A DNA stretch of 64,000 bases from Bradyrhizobium sp. CCGUVB4N (GTDB lineage: Bacteria > Pseudomonadota > Alphaproteobacteria > Rhizobiales > Xanthobacteraceae), in NCBI RefSeq assembly GCF_024199945.1, contig NZ_JANADP010000001.1:2418001-2482000 (forward strand), written 5' to 3'. How positions within the stretch are numbered: position 1 is the stretch's first letter; every line of letters begins with the position of its first letter. The notes below the pieces were generated by a model, which was not told the DNA's origin, made no database searches, and worked only from the letters and a program-made list of their open reading frames with translations. A program made the translations under genes and the position numbers. Shown one piece after another: positions 10,098-18,843 of this stretch.

Positions 10098-11684
10098 CTA
10101 CGCCACCAGCGCGGTATCGCCTGCCGGAGCCACGGTCGCGGCACGCCGCGACGCCAGCAATTCGCTGAATTTCGCCAAGGGCAGGGGCGCGGCGACGAGA
10201 TAGCCCTGACCCTCTTCGACGCCGCACGAGATCAGCGCGCGGATCTGCTCCTCGGTTTCGATGCCTTCCGCAACCACGGTCATGTGGAAATCCCTGGCGA
10301 GCGCCACCAGCATCTCAACGATCGTCGTGGTCGAGGCGTCCACCGTGATGGTGTCGACGAAGAACTTGTCGATCTTGATCGTGTTGGCACCGAGCCCCTT
10401 TAATCGCGACAGTCCGCTATGGCCGACGCCGACGTCGTCGATGGCCACGCGAAAACCGTAGTCGCGCAACTCGCCCACCACGGCCGCGGCGCGCGCGAGA
10501 TCGTCGAGCTCGTCGCGCTCGGTCACCTCGAGCACGATCTGTCGCGCGGACACCCGTGCCGCCGCGACGGTGCTGCGAAGCGTTTCGACGAACCCTGCGC
10601 CGAGCAGGTGCCTGGGAACGACATTGAATGAGAGCTTGAAATCCTTGTCGGCCTTGAGAAGCGGCTGGAGGTCGGCCAGCGCGCGGCCGAGCAGCTGCCA
10701 GGTCATGGCCTCGATCCGTCCGCTGGATTCCGCCAGTGGGATGAAATTCATCGGCGGCACCACCGTGCCGTCCTCGCGCAACCAGCGCGCCAGCATCTCG
10801 CAGCCTCTGATCTCGCCGGTGTGGAGATCGAAGATCGGTTGGAAGTAAGGCTTGAATTCACCCCGCGCCAGCGCGCGATCGAGATCGGCGACGGGTCCTT
10901 CCATGCGCCGCGTCCGCGACAACAGGACCCCGAACAGCACACCGAGTGCGACCGCGACCGCCATCGCCGGCCAATAGATCTCGCTGTTCCAGGTCGACAG
11001 CACGGAATTGTCGATGCGGATGACCGCGCGCAACGGATAGCGCGCTGAGCCTTTCTCGAACTCAATCGGATGCGCCGGCGTTTTGTCGGCGTCGAGCGCG
11101 AACTCGCCGAGCTGTGCGCCGTTCTTGAGTGCCAGCAGCACCTCGCCATGGGCGCGCAGCTCGGCCGGCATGATGTCGAACAGGCTGGAGTTGATGCCGA
11201 GAATGGCGACCAGTGCCTTGTTGTCGCCGATGTCCCTGAGCACGCCGAGCGCGTCGCCACCGAACTGCTCGACACGGAATAGCATCAACTTCGAATCGCG
11301 GGACGCAAGCATGTCGGCCCGATCGACCCAGCCCTTGTCGAATTCGAGCGTCTCCGAATAGGCCGAGCAGATCACCGAGCCGTCCGAATTGACAAGGCGG
11401 ACGTCCTTCACGGCGGAGCGCTGATAGACGTGGAGGCGGATCGCCTGGAGCGAGGCGGGGGCGCATGTGGCGAGCCCGCGGCCGGCCAGCTCGTCAAGGC
11501 TCGCGGTCGCGAAGTCGACGGCGAATTCGGACCGGCGCAGCACGACTTCGGTCAGCTCGTCGAGTTGGCGCGCCTGCTGATCCCGGATGAACCGCGTCGC
11601 CGCGATGTGACCGGCAAGGGCGAACGCAACCATGCCCGCAAGCACGAGCACTGCCAGTGAGAGTTTCGGCCGTGTTGCTTTCAT
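10098..11684 (-). CDS. CSS-motif EAL cyclic-di-GMP phosphodiesterase
   Basis: A 528-residue inner-membrane protein. A first membrane helix (about 8-26) and a second (about 236-257) flank a periplasmic CSS-type sensor domain (with CSAYSE and an upstream Cys in LATCAP). The cytoplasmic EAL domain follows (about 265-515). The EAL motif itself reads EML (GCEMLARW), but the other catalytic sites look intact: NVVPRHL, EVTERDE, IDDVG, IKIDKF, EGIETEEQ and QGYLVA. It should hydrolyse c-di-GMP, with activity set by disulfide state in the periplasm as known for CSS-EAL proteins. No GGDEF domain is present. It could influence EPS production or adhesion, but that link is inferred. Confidence 0.9.
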   Translation of the reverse strand: MKATRPKLSLAVLVLAGMVAFALAGHIAATRFIRDQQARQLDELTEVVLRRSEFAVDFATASLDELAGRGLATCAPASLQAIRLHVYQRSAVKDVRLVNSDGSVICSAYSETLEFDKGWVDRADMLASRDSKLMLFRVEQFGGDALGVLRDIGDNKALVAILGINSSLFDIMPAELRAHGEVLLALKNGAQLGEFALDADKTPAHPIEFEKGSARYPLRAVIRIDNSVLSTWNSEIYWPAMAVAVALGVLFGVLLSRTRRMEGPVADLDRALARGEFKPYFQPIFDLHTGEIRGCEMLARWLREDGTVVPPMNFIPLAESSGRIEAMTWQLLGRALADLQPLLKADKDFKLSFNVVPRHLLGAGFVETLRSTVAAARVSARQIVLEVTERDELDDLARAAAVVGELRDYGFRVAIDDVGVGHSGLSRLKGLGANTIKIDKFFVDTITVDASTTTIVEMLVALARDFHMTVVAEGIETEEQIRALISCGVEEGQGYLVAAPLPLAKFSELLASRRAATVAPAGDTALVA

Positions 11685-11836
11685 CCGGCCCGCAGAGGTT
11701 AAGAGAGAATGACCAGAACTCTAACCTCGGAGGCGCTAAGATAGGGTTTAAGGCGATCGCGTGTGGTTGCATGACGCCAGTTCACAGTCCTGGGAACGCC
11801 CGAAGGCCTCCGGCGCGACCGGGGACGTCGGCGGCG

Positions 11837-12001
11837 TCAGGCGCGGCGGCGCAATTGCGATTTCACCCTGACGGGACTGAGATGGCGGGCGCCGGTATCA
11901 ATGTTCCAGCTATCGGGCCGGCTCACCCACAATCGCCACGCGGCGACCAGGACATTAATGGCGAGCCAAATCGACATCACAATTAGGAAAGAGTTTGCCA
12001 T
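11837..12001 (-). CDS. Small single-span membrane protein
   Basis: About 54 residues starting MANSFLIVMSIWLAINVLVA, one membrane helix, then a basic tail ending KSQLRRRA. The ATG at 12001 places the hydrophobic helix at the N terminus; a longer reading from 12022 adds seven residues. No family known. Confidence 0.5.
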   Translation of the reverse strand: MANSFLIVMSIWLAINVLVAAWRLWVSRPDSWNIDTGARHLSPVRVKSQLRRRA

Positions 12002-12190
12002 GATGGGCTCCGCCCCCCGCATTCCCTAAGGGAGCAATGCTGAGGCGGCCCAGGAGTTCCGTTTATCGAGGGTTGGGCAAGCGATCGCGGCGCCGCTCAA
12101 ATTCTCGTCATCCGCGGGGGGAGCCCGTCGGGGCAAGCGCGACGAGGATCGGTTCGCTGCCAGGACGATGGCGTCGGCGGCGCGCCGCGT

Positions 12191-12442
12191 TCAACGTCGA
12201 TTGTAGGACCAGCCCTTGTCGACATTGGTCGGGTAGCGGGCCGCGAAGTAGGGATTCTTGAGGCAGTTATGCGCGGGGTCATAGATCCGGTCCGCGCATT
12301 CGTGGAAATTCAGGAATCGGCAATCGAAGCCAAACGCACACCAGGGTGCCCCCTTCGGGAAACCGAACCCCACGGGAACTTGCGCCGACGCCACGGAAGG
12401 AAGGGCCAGGAGCAAGGCGACGGCGAGAGCGCGGGACAACAT
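12191..12442 (-). CDS. Small secreted cysteine-containing protein
   Basis: About 83 residues with a clear signal peptide (MLSRALAVALLLALPSVASA) and a mature part with four cysteines (PWCAFGFDCRF, NFHECAD, HNCLKNPYFA). The pattern of Cys and the final NPYFA resemble small rhizobial secreted proteins of the DUF3551 type; this assignment is tentative. The start at 12442 was chosen because it puts the signal peptide at the N terminus. Confidence 0.65.
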   Translation of the reverse strand: MLSRALAVALLLALPSVASAQVPVGFGFPKGAPWCAFGFDCRFLNFHECADRIYDPAHNCLKNPYFAARYPTNVDKGWSYNRR

Positions 12443-12662
12443 GGTGCAATCCTCCAACAGATTATCGATCGGATACCGAGGCCGTCGAGCAAATGCCTCG
12501 GTAACAAAAAAGCCGACGTTCAATTGGAGAGTCTAACATCCGGACGCGGAGAGATCGAGAGCGCTGCGACGTCGGGAATGCGTCGTTTTGCGACTTGCAT
12601 TCGGCCGGTGCCGACGGCAATGGCCCGCATCCACGAATTGTCGCTCGCGCGGCATAGGCCCG

Positions 12663-12836
12663 CTAGCTCTTCTTGGCGGCCTTCGACTTCAGCGCCAGGC
12701 CGAGACGCAAGGCCATTCGCTTGATTGCGTCGGGCGATCGCCCGAGCTGCTTCGCTGCGTCCTCCAACGACGTCGAAGATTTGGCCAGCTCCATGAGCCG
12801 GCGGTCTTCCTTGAACGACCAGGGCTTCCGCGCCAT
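12663..12836 (-). CDS. Small SANT/Myb-like helix-turn-helix protein
   Basis: A 57-residue basic protein beginning MARKPWSFKEDRRLMELAKS. The WSFKEDRRL opening and the following SLEDAAKQLGRSPDAIKRMA make a Myb/SANT-like or sigma-like helix-turn-helix, and the tail is Lys-rich. It is probably a DNA-binding protein with unknown targets. The start at 12836 was preferred to one 15 codons upstream, whose extra residues (MAALSLCRWKRMISV) do not fit the fold. Confidence 0.65.
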   Translation of the reverse strand: MARKPWSFKEDRRLMELAKSSTSLEDAAKQLGRSPDAIKRMALRLGLALKSKAAKKS

Positions 12837-13424
12837 AACCGAAATCATCCTCTTCCATCGACACAACGACAAAGCCGCCAAGCGGACCCATGTCGCTCGA
12901 CGGCTTTGCTTGGGTGGGGCCGGGCTCTTGGGGAAAGCCCGGTGCGAAGATGGATATGCGATCGGTGAGACTTCGCAACAAACAACGGGGATTAAGCTAA
13001 CCCCTCAACCTTACCGCGAGGAAATCGGCCCTTGGCGCTCCGTACAATTCCGGGGTTTTCCTTATCGCGCGTCAATCGGCGACCTTCGCGACCATCCGGC
13101 CTGACATCCCGCCACCACGTCCGGTTGCCGCCGAGCCGGTCTCCGCTCCGTCCGCAAGACAGCTTGCAAAACTTCACATGCAGTCGGAAGGACTCACGTG
13201 AAAGTTGCAAACTCTTGATTCGTCAAAAGTCCGCACAAACGCGTCGTCGGAAAAATTGTTCCGCGTTCCGACGTTGCGGGCAGCATCGATTCAAAATTCG
13301 TTGAAGATCGCTGTCGTGATGGATTCTGCATGCGCGGCGACCGTTTCTCGTCTGTATCCGTCACGAGATCGTCGAATTCATTCGGCTATGATCGCGCGAG
13401 CGATACAAGAAAAAGAAGATCGAG
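12837..13424. other. Intergenic stretch with no recognised gene
   Basis: About 590 bases. It holds inverted repeats near 12868-12907 (CAAAGCCG / CGGCTTTG) and a short GC-rich hairpin near 12922-12944, which could end or control the short gene on the minus strand. The open frames here have no recognisable protein features. Composition becomes more AT-rich after 13190, as expected upstream of the small gene at 13425. Confidence 0.4.
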
Positions 13425-13580
13425 ATGCTTCAAAAAACGCTATCTGCAAAGCCTCTATCGAAGATGAGAGAGCGGGCATTCGAAGGTGCCTTTCTCGGCA
13501 TTGCGCTGATCGCAATGGCAGGGTGGGCCTATTTCATCGTTCTGCTGTCGGTGAAATTCTTCTTCTGGCTGTTTGGCTGA
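13425..13580 (+). CDS. Small membrane protein (51 aa)
   Basis: Reads MLQKTLSAKPLSKMRERAFE, then a long hydrophobic helix (GIALIAMAGWAYFIVLLSVK) and FFFWLFG at the C terminus. A basic N-terminal third plus a single span near the C terminus suggests an inner-membrane protein. A purine-rich stretch (AAAAAGAAG) lies upstream of the ATG. A different, longer frame overlaps it but encodes a Cys/Arg-rich sequence that looks like out-of-frame translation. Confidence 0.5.
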   Translation: MLQKTLSAKPLSKMRERAFEGAFLGIALIAMAGWAYFIVLLSVKFFFWLFG

Positions 13581-13738
13581 CGCGAACGGCCAGGAAGCAA
13601 GCACGCTGCTGCACAAAAATTCCCGCCTGTGACAACAAAATCAGCGACCGCGATCACGATCTCGACACAACTCGAAGGTGAGAATGTTCGCACTCCGAAA
13701 GGAGGCGACGGACGCGCGGCCAAAGTGAAAGACCTCGG

Positions 13739-13891
13739 ATGAGTTGGGTTTCGATTCTGATTTCAATCTTCGTCGGCTTCTGCATCGGCTATGCGATGCG
13801 CGGGCGGCGGGCGCGCAGGGAACAGCGACCGGTCCAGGCTGCCTGGCAGCGCCAGCACCTGTCGTTTGCCAGGGCGCGCCGTGCGTTCTGA
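13739..13891 (+). CDS. Small membrane protein (50 aa)
   Basis: Reads MSWVSILISIFVGFCIGYAM followed by a strongly basic tail (RGRRARREQRP). One N-terminal membrane helix with a positive cytoplasmic side is predicted. It is the second tiny membrane-protein candidate in this stretch. There is no strong ribosome site, so confidence is moderate. Confidence 0.42.
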   Translation: MSWVSILISIFVGFCIGYAMRGRRARREQRPVQAAWQRQHLSFARARRAF

Positions 13892-14140
13892 GCGAATTCA
13901 GCCGAAACCGCGCCGCGCGAAGGTAACCATACGAGGCAGGTTAGGTCGTGCCCGATATTGTTCCGCTCGCATGCCCTCACTAAGTTGCGCATGGTTCTTG
14001 CGGGACTTGATGGTCCCTGCGTGCGCGACTGAGTTTTGGAATCCGACGCGGATGGTCAGGCAATTTGCCCCTGGCCGTTCGGGCTCGCGGGCATTGTCCG
14101 GTTGGTCTGAGCGGCCCGTGGATCGCGAGAGAGGTTCGCT

Positions 14141-14410
14141 ATGACGAGCGTCAGGAACAACAATGCGCCGCGGCGATATTTTGTCGATGCGGTCGGCAGG
14201 CGCGTTCTGATCGGGCTTACGCTCGAGGAGACCTTTGAGTTCGAGCGGCTCGACAGCGAGCCGGATGCCGGTCGAACCGGAGCAATCTGGATCGAGCGAA
14301 GTTCTCAGCCTGCTCCGGGCGAGCAGCGCTGGCTGGAGCTCTATGCCAAGCACGAAGACGCATGGAAGGTCTGGATGGCGCAAAGCCGCGTCGATCGGCC
14401 CTACCTCTAG
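14141..14410 (+). CDS. Small hypothetical protein
   Basis: An 89-residue soluble protein beginning MTSVRNNNAPRRYFVDAVGR, with a LTLEETFEFERLD segment and a C-terminal WLELYAKHEDAWKVWM segment. It has coding-like composition and is convergent with the small gene on the other strand. No family recognised. Confidence 0.6.
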   Translation: MTSVRNNNAPRRYFVDAVGRRVLIGLTLEETFEFERLDSEPDAGRTGAIWIERSSQPAPGEQRWLELYAKHEDAWKVWMAQSRVDRPYL

Positions 14411-14429
14411 CCTTTTACAGGCTCCAATC

Positions 14430-14636
14430 TCAGGCCAGTTCGTCCGGGACAGGCGGCGCGGGAAAAAGCTTCGCGAGGCGGTCCAGCCCGATCCCACGTA
14501 CCCTTGCGTCAAGAGCATGTCGGGCCATGACGTGCCTGAACTTCCATTCCGGCCCGGAAAACTGGTCCGCGTCCCAGATCTGCGGCTTCGGACGACCATC
14601 CAGGCCGCGAATCCAGACGAAATAGGATTCGTGCAT
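14430..14636 (-). CDS. Small hypothetical protein
   Basis: A 68-residue product starting MHESYFVWIRGLDGRPKPQI, rich in Trp, Arg and Phe, with a Pro-rich end (FPAPPVPDELA). It lies just after rfbB on the same strand, separated by about 90 bases. The frame extends upstream through rfbB, but only this last part looks like a real protein. A purine run GAGG touches the ATG. Function unknown. Confidence 0.55.
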   Translation of the reverse strand: MHESYFVWIRGLDGRPKPQIWDADQFSGPEWKFRHVMARHALDARVRGIGLDRLAKLFPAPPVPDELA

Positions 14637-14725
14637 CCTCGTGTGAGTCCCTCTTGCGGATCGACGTGGTCGGCTGCCGTCACATCTTGCGGGACGGCAG
14701 CTGCCACCAAGGGGGCGGTCGATCC

Positions 14726-15790
14726 CTAGCCGAGGCCGATGCGCTTCTGCTGGTAGCCGCGATCGAGAATGGCTTGCCACCAGTCGCGGTTGTCGAAGAA
14801 CCAGCGAACCGTCTTGGCAAGGCCGCTTTCGAAATTCTCGTCGGCGCGCCATCCGAGCTCGCGCTCGAGCTTCGAAGCATCGATCGCGTAGCGGCGATCG
14901 TGACCGGGGCGGTCGGCGACGAACGAAATCAGGCCGCGCCGGGGACCTGCGGTGCGTGGCGACATTTCGTCCAGCATGTCGCAAATGCTTTCGACGACGT
15001 GCAAATTGGTGCGCTCGTTTCGGCCGCCGACATTGTACGTCTCGCCGATTGCACCGCGCTCGAGCACGAGCGTGAGCGCCTTGGCGTGGTCCTCGACGTA
15101 GAGCCAGTCGCGAATGTTCTGTCCGTCGCCGTACACCGGCAGCGGCTCGCCCGCGAGCCCCTTGATGATGATGTGGGGAATGAGCTTCTCGGGAAAGTGA
15201 TACGGCCCGTAATTGTTCGAGCAGTTCGTCACCATCGTCGGAAGGTCGTAGGTCTCGCGCCAGGCGCGCACCAGATGGTCGGACGACGCCTTGCTCGCCG
15301 AGTAGGGCGAGTTGGGCGAATAGGACGTGGTCTCGGTGAAGTAACCGTCCTTGCCGAGCGACCCGAACACCTCGTCTGTGGAGATGTGGAGAAAGCGGAA
15401 TTGCGAGCGGCGGTCCGGGCTCAGCCCCCTCCAGTATCGCAGCGCCTCCTGCAGCAGCGTGAAGGTGCCGACGATGTTGGTCTGGATGAATTCGCCGGGG
15501 CCGTCGATCGAACGATCGACATGGCTCTCGGCCGCGAGATTCATGACCGCGGCGGGCTGGTACTTCTCGAACAGCTTGCGGAGCGAGGCAGCCTCGCAAA
15601 TGCATTGCTGCTCGAATGCATAACGCGGATTGGCCTCGGCGTCGGGGATCGACTCGAGGTTCGCCGCATAAGTCAGCTTGTCGATGTTGACGACGCGCGC
15701 GTGCGTGTCGCGGAGGAGATGACGGACGACTGCAGAGCCGATGAAGCCTGCACCGCCCGTGACGAAAATCGTTGAGCCTTCGAAACGCAT
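14726..15790 (-). CDS. rfbB: dTDP-glucose 4,6-dehydratase
   Basis: Second step of dTDP-L-rhamnose synthesis: dTDP-glucose to dTDP-4-keto-6-deoxyglucose. The 354-residue SDR protein has the NAD-binding TGGAGFIGS near residue 12, [12 protein letters not shown], the catalytic STDE followed by VFGSL, and the YSASK active-site pair. Length is normal for the family. It follows rfbA by 12 bases on the same strand, so the two form one operon. Confidence 0.97.
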   Translation of the reverse strand: MRFEGSTIFVTGGAGFIGSAVVRHLLRDTHARVVNIDKLTYAANLESIPDAEANPRYAFEQQCICEAASLRKLFEKYQPAAVMNLAAESHVDRSIDGPGEFIQTNIVGTFTLLQEALRYWRGLSPDRRSQFRFLHISTDEVFGSLGKDGYFTETTSYSPNSPYSASKASSDHLVRAWRETYDLPTMVTNCSNNYGPYHFPEKLIPHIIIKGLAGEPLPVYGDGQNIRDWLYVEDHAKALTLVLERGAIGETYNVGGRNERTNLHVVESICDMLDEMSPRTAGPRRGLISFVADRPGHDRRYAIDASKLERELGWRADENFESGLAKTVRWFFDNRDWWQAILDRGYQQKRIGLG

Positions 15791-15802
15791 GTGTGATTTG
15801 CC

Positions 15803-16684
15803 TCAGTCGTGAGCGGCGAAGGAGCGGGCAACCGATTGCAGATACTCGCCGTAGCTGCTCTTGGCGGTCCTCTCAGCAACCTTCTTGAAGGCCTCGAGAG
15901 AAATGTAACCGCGCCGCAACGCGATTTCCTCGGGGCAGGCGATGCGCAAGCCCTGGCGCTGTTCCAGTATCTGAACGAAGTGGCTGGCTTCGACCAGCGA
16001 GGCGTGCGTGCCGGTGTCGAGCCAGGCAAACCCGCGCCCGAGCACTTCGACGAACAGGTCGCCACGCGCGAGATAGGCGTTGTTCACGTCGGTGATCTCG
16101 ATCTCGCCCCGCGCCGAAGGTTTGATCCCCGCCGCGATGTCGACCACGCTGTTGTCGTAGAAATAGAGGCCAGTGACGGCCACATTCGACTTCGGCTGCT
16201 TGGGCTTCTCTTCGATCGAGCGCGCACGCCCGTCACCATCGAGCTCGACCACGCCGTATTGCTCGGGCGAGTTGACGACGTAGCCGAAGACCGTGGCGCC
16301 GCTCTTGCGTGCTGCCGCCCTGGCCAGCATCTCCGGAAGTCCGTGGCCGTAGAAGATATTGTCGCCGAGAACCAGCGCGACGGAATCCGATCCCACGAAT
16401 TCGCGGCCGACGATGAAGGCGTCGGCAAGACCGCGCGGGGTGTCCTGTGTCGCGTAGGAGAAGTTGACGCCGATCTGCGATCCATCGCCAAGCAAGCGCT
16501 GGAACAGCGGCTTGTCCTGCGGCGTCGAGATGATGAGAATGTCGCGGATCCCAGCGAGCATCAATGTCGACAGCGGATAGTAGATCATCGGCTTGTCGAA
16601 AACCGGAAGCAGCTGCTTCGACACCACTGTCGTGACGGGAAAGAGGCGCGAGCCTGTTCCGCCAGCGAGTATAATTCCCTTCAT
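15803..16684 (-). CDS. rfbA: Glucose-1-phosphate thymidylyltransferase
   Basis: Activates glucose-1-phosphate with dTTP, the first step to dTDP-L-rhamnose. The 293-residue protein shows the nucleotidyltransferase signature [11 protein letters not shown] followed by [17 protein letters not shown] and the internal [10 protein letters not shown]. It is the first gene of the minus-strand pair and is divergent from rfbC, with 85 bases between start codons. Pgm at 62 kb would make its substrate. Confidence 0.97.
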   Translation of the reverse strand: MKGIILAGGTGSRLFPVTTVVSKQLLPVFDKPMIYYPLSTLMLAGIRDILIISTPQDKPLFQRLLGDGSQIGVNFSYATQDTPRGLADAFIVGREFVGSDSVALVLGDNIFYGHGLPEMLARAAARKSGATVFGYVVNSPEQYGVVELDGDGRARSIEEKPKQPKSNVAVTGLYFYDNSVVDIAAGIKPSARGEIEITDVNNAYLARGDLFVEVLGRGFAWLDTGTHASLVEASHFVQILEQRQGLRIACPEEIALRRGYISLEAFKKVAERTAKSSYGEYLQSVARSFAAHD

Positions 16685-16769
16685 AGGTCCCTCTGGTTTA
16701 CCAATTCGAAAATATCAGATAGTGTGCGCTGCACAAGATTGTTGTACGTGCGGAGCTGAAGTCGCTGGA
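16685..16769. promoter_or_regulatory. Shared divergent promoter region rfbA / rfbC
   Basis: The 85 bases between the rfbA and rfbC starts must hold the promoters for both dTDP-rhamnose half-operons unless one promoter lies inside a gene. The segment is more AT-rich than its surroundings. No clear -35/-10 pair could be assigned by eye. Confidence 0.45.
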
Positions 16770-17324
16770 ATGAACATCATCAAGACAGATCTGCCAGAGG
16801 TTTTGATCATCGAGCCGAAGCTATTCGGCGATCAACGCGGCTTTTTCTTGGAGACCTACCAATTCGAGCGCTACGCGCAGAGCGGGGTTGCGCGGCCGTT
16901 CGTTCAGGACAATCTGTCACGCTCGCGTCATGGAGTGTTGCGTGGGCTGCACCTACAAAATCCGGGCGCGCAGGGCAAGCTGGTCACGGCGCTCCGCGGC
17001 AGAGTCCTGGACGTTGCTGTCGACATTCGCGTCGGTAGCCCAAATTTTGGGCGTCATGTCGCCGTCGAACTGAATGAGGAGAATCGACGGCAATTGTGGG
17101 TTCCTCGCGGCTTCGCCCATGGTTTCGCCGTTCTCTCCGAGACGGCCGATTTCTTCTACAAATGCGACGCGCTCTACAGCCCGAAGGATGAGATCTCGAT
17201 TCGATGGAACGATCCGGCGATCGGTATCGACTGGGGCCTCGCAGATCCCGCGCTGTCGGCCAAGGATGCCGATGCGCCCTTGCTCGCAGATGTGAAGAAC
17301 CTCCCGCGCTACGGGGAGGTCTGA
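16770..17324 (+). CDS. rfbC: dTDP-4-dehydrorhamnose 3,5-epimerase
   Basis: Third step of dTDP-L-rhamnose synthesis. The 184-residue cupin protein has the family segments FFLETYQ, GVLRGLHLQNP (catalytic His), LWVPRGFAHGFAVLSE and the Tyr of FFYKCDALYSP. The ATG at 16770 gives the normal family start (MNIIKTDLPEVLIIEPK); a longer frame starting at 16593 overlaps rfbA and was rejected. The stop overlaps the spacer before rfbD by one base. Confidence 0.97.
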   Translation: MNIIKTDLPEVLIIEPKLFGDQRGFFLETYQFERYAQSGVARPFVQDNLSRSRHGVLRGLHLQNPGAQGKLVTALRGRVLDVAVDIRVGSPNFGRHVAVELNEENRRQLWVPRGFAHGFAVLSETADFFYKCDALYSPKDEISIRWNDPAIGIDWGLADPALSAKDADAPLLADVKNLPRYGEV

Positions 17325-17325
17325 C

Positions 17326-18222
17326 ATGAAGATTCTTCTGACGGGCACTGCTGGGCAGGTGGGCGGAGCTCTGCTTCCGCTGCTCAAGGGACGCGCCGAT
17401 GTCGTTGCGCCGGAGCTGGAGGAGTTCGATTTTTCGCGACCGGACGAGCTTGCAGGCAAGCTGGATTCGATCAAGCCGGATCTGATCATCAATCCCGCCG
17501 CCTATACCGCCGTCGATCGTGCTGAGGACGAGCGAGAGCTCGCGTTCCGGATCAACGCGGAATCTCCCAAGGCGATCGCCCGATGGGCGGCGCCCCGCGG
17601 CGTGCCGCTGGTGCACTTTTCGACGGACTATGTTTTCGACGGCACCGGCCATCGTCCGTGGCGCGAGGACAGCACGCCGGGTCCTCTCTCGGTCTACGGC
17701 CAAAGCAAGCTCGCCGGCGATCAGGCCATTGCCGAGGCGGGTGCCCTGCATGTGATCGCGCGGACGTCCTGGGTTTACTCCGCGACGGGTGCGAGCTTTC
17801 TCAAGACGATCGTGCGGCTCGCCGGAGAGCGCGAGCAGTTGCGGATCGTCGCCGATCAGATCGGCGCGCCCACGACAGCCGATGCGATTTCGCAAGCAGT
17901 GGTTGCGATGCTGCCGCGGAGCGACGACGACCTTCGCAAGACGTTCGAGCAGCGCGGCGGCGTCGTCAATCTGGTCTGCGGGGGCGAGACCAGCTGGCAC
18001 GGTTTTGCGACTGCGATCGTTGCCGGGCTGCGATCGAGGGGCGTGCAATTCGCCGTGAAGGAAATCGTTCCAATCCGCTCGGACGAATTTCCAGTCAAGG
18101 CAAAGCGGCCCTCCAATTCCCGCCTTGATCTCACGCGACTGCGCGAGCAGTTCGGCGTTACGCCGCCGAGCTGGCAACAGGCGCTCGATCGCGAGCTGGA
18201 TGCTTTCAAGGCGACGATTTGA
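17326..18222 (+). CDS. rfbD: dTDP-4-dehydrorhamnose reductase
   Basis: Last step of dTDP-L-rhamnose synthesis. The 298-residue SDR protein has GTAGQVGGAL at the N terminus, STDYVFDGTG, and the YGQSK active site. It begins one base after the rfbC stop, so translation is probably coupled. Confidence 0.96.
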   Translation: MKILLTGTAGQVGGALLPLLKGRADVVAPELEEFDFSRPDELAGKLDSIKPDLIINPAAYTAVDRAEDERELAFRINAESPKAIARWAAPRGVPLVHFSTDYVFDGTGHRPWREDSTPGPLSVYGQSKLAGDQAIAEAGALHVIARTSWVYSATGASFLKTIVRLAGEREQLRIVADQIGAPTTADAISQAVVAMLPRSDDDLRKTFEQRGGVVNLVCGGETSWHGFATAIVAGLRSRGVQFAVKEIVPIRSDEFPVKAKRPSNSRLDLTRLREQFGVTPPSWQQALDRELDAFKATI

Positions 18223-18296
18223 ACGCCGGTTCACGCGGCCGCATCGGAGCACAACGTTCCGCGGCCTTTAAACTTTGTTAACCATCCAGGGCCCAT

Positions 18297-18324
18297 TTTC
18301 CGGTTTGGCGCCTCGAACCGGAAA
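18297..18324 (+). promoter_or_regulatory. Hairpin covering the ribosome site of the next gene
   Basis: TTTCCGGTT (18297-18305) pairs with AACCGGAAA (18316-18324). The right arm contains GGAAA, the only good ribosome-binding sequence for the ATG at 18333. In the mRNA this stem would hide it, a layout seen in RNA thermometers and translational switches. The stem is seen directly; its role is inferred. Confidence 0.4.
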
Positions 18325-18332
18325 GTGCACGC

Positions 18333-18755
18333 ATGTTTCAGCTCTTCTTGCGGGCCCGCACTCACAATTTCCTGAAAGATCGCTTCGGCGGCGAGCAGAC
18401 GTTCCGTGCCCGCTCGCCCGAGCGCGACGCCGAGACCGATCGCACGCGCATCGAAGGCATCATGATCGCAATCGAGGAGGCGCTGCAGGCCGCGGAGCGT
18501 GAGCAATCAGGTCTGAACCGCCGGGTCGAGGACGTGCTGGCGCGCGCGGCCGTGACCATCGGCAACGGCAATGACGAATATCTCGAGCGCGAAGCGCTGG
18601 ACAATCACCATCAGGACCTGTTCGACAAGGAAATCCTCAACGGTCAGCGCAGGCTCAAGGAGCTCAGCGCCTCGATCGCGCATTTCAAATTCCTGAAGGC
18701 CGCGATGCTCAGCCGGTTCCCGGAATACCGGCCGCCGGCCAGCCAGACCAATTGA
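18333..18755 (+). CDS. Hypothetical helical protein
   Basis: A 140-residue, highly charged protein, almost certainly helical with a coiled-coil centre (IAIEEALQAAEREQSGLNRR and onward). There is no signal peptide or membrane span. It starts just after a hairpin that covers its ribosome site. No family recognised. It lies between the rhamnose genes and a phosphatase, with no obvious functional link. Confidence 0.65.
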   Translation: MFQLFLRARTHNFLKDRFGGEQTFRARSPERDAETDRTRIEGIMIAIEEALQAAEREQSGLNRRVEDVLARAAVTIGNGNDEYLEREALDNHHQDLFDKEILNGQRRLKELSASIAHFKFLKAAMLSRFPEYRPPASQTN

Positions 18756-18843
18756 CGCTTCGCGCCGTGCGCGGGCGCGCCGGATTTTGTTTTGACGCGT
18801 TTTCTTGACGCGAACCCGTGTCCACTTCGCTCGAAAGCGCTAT

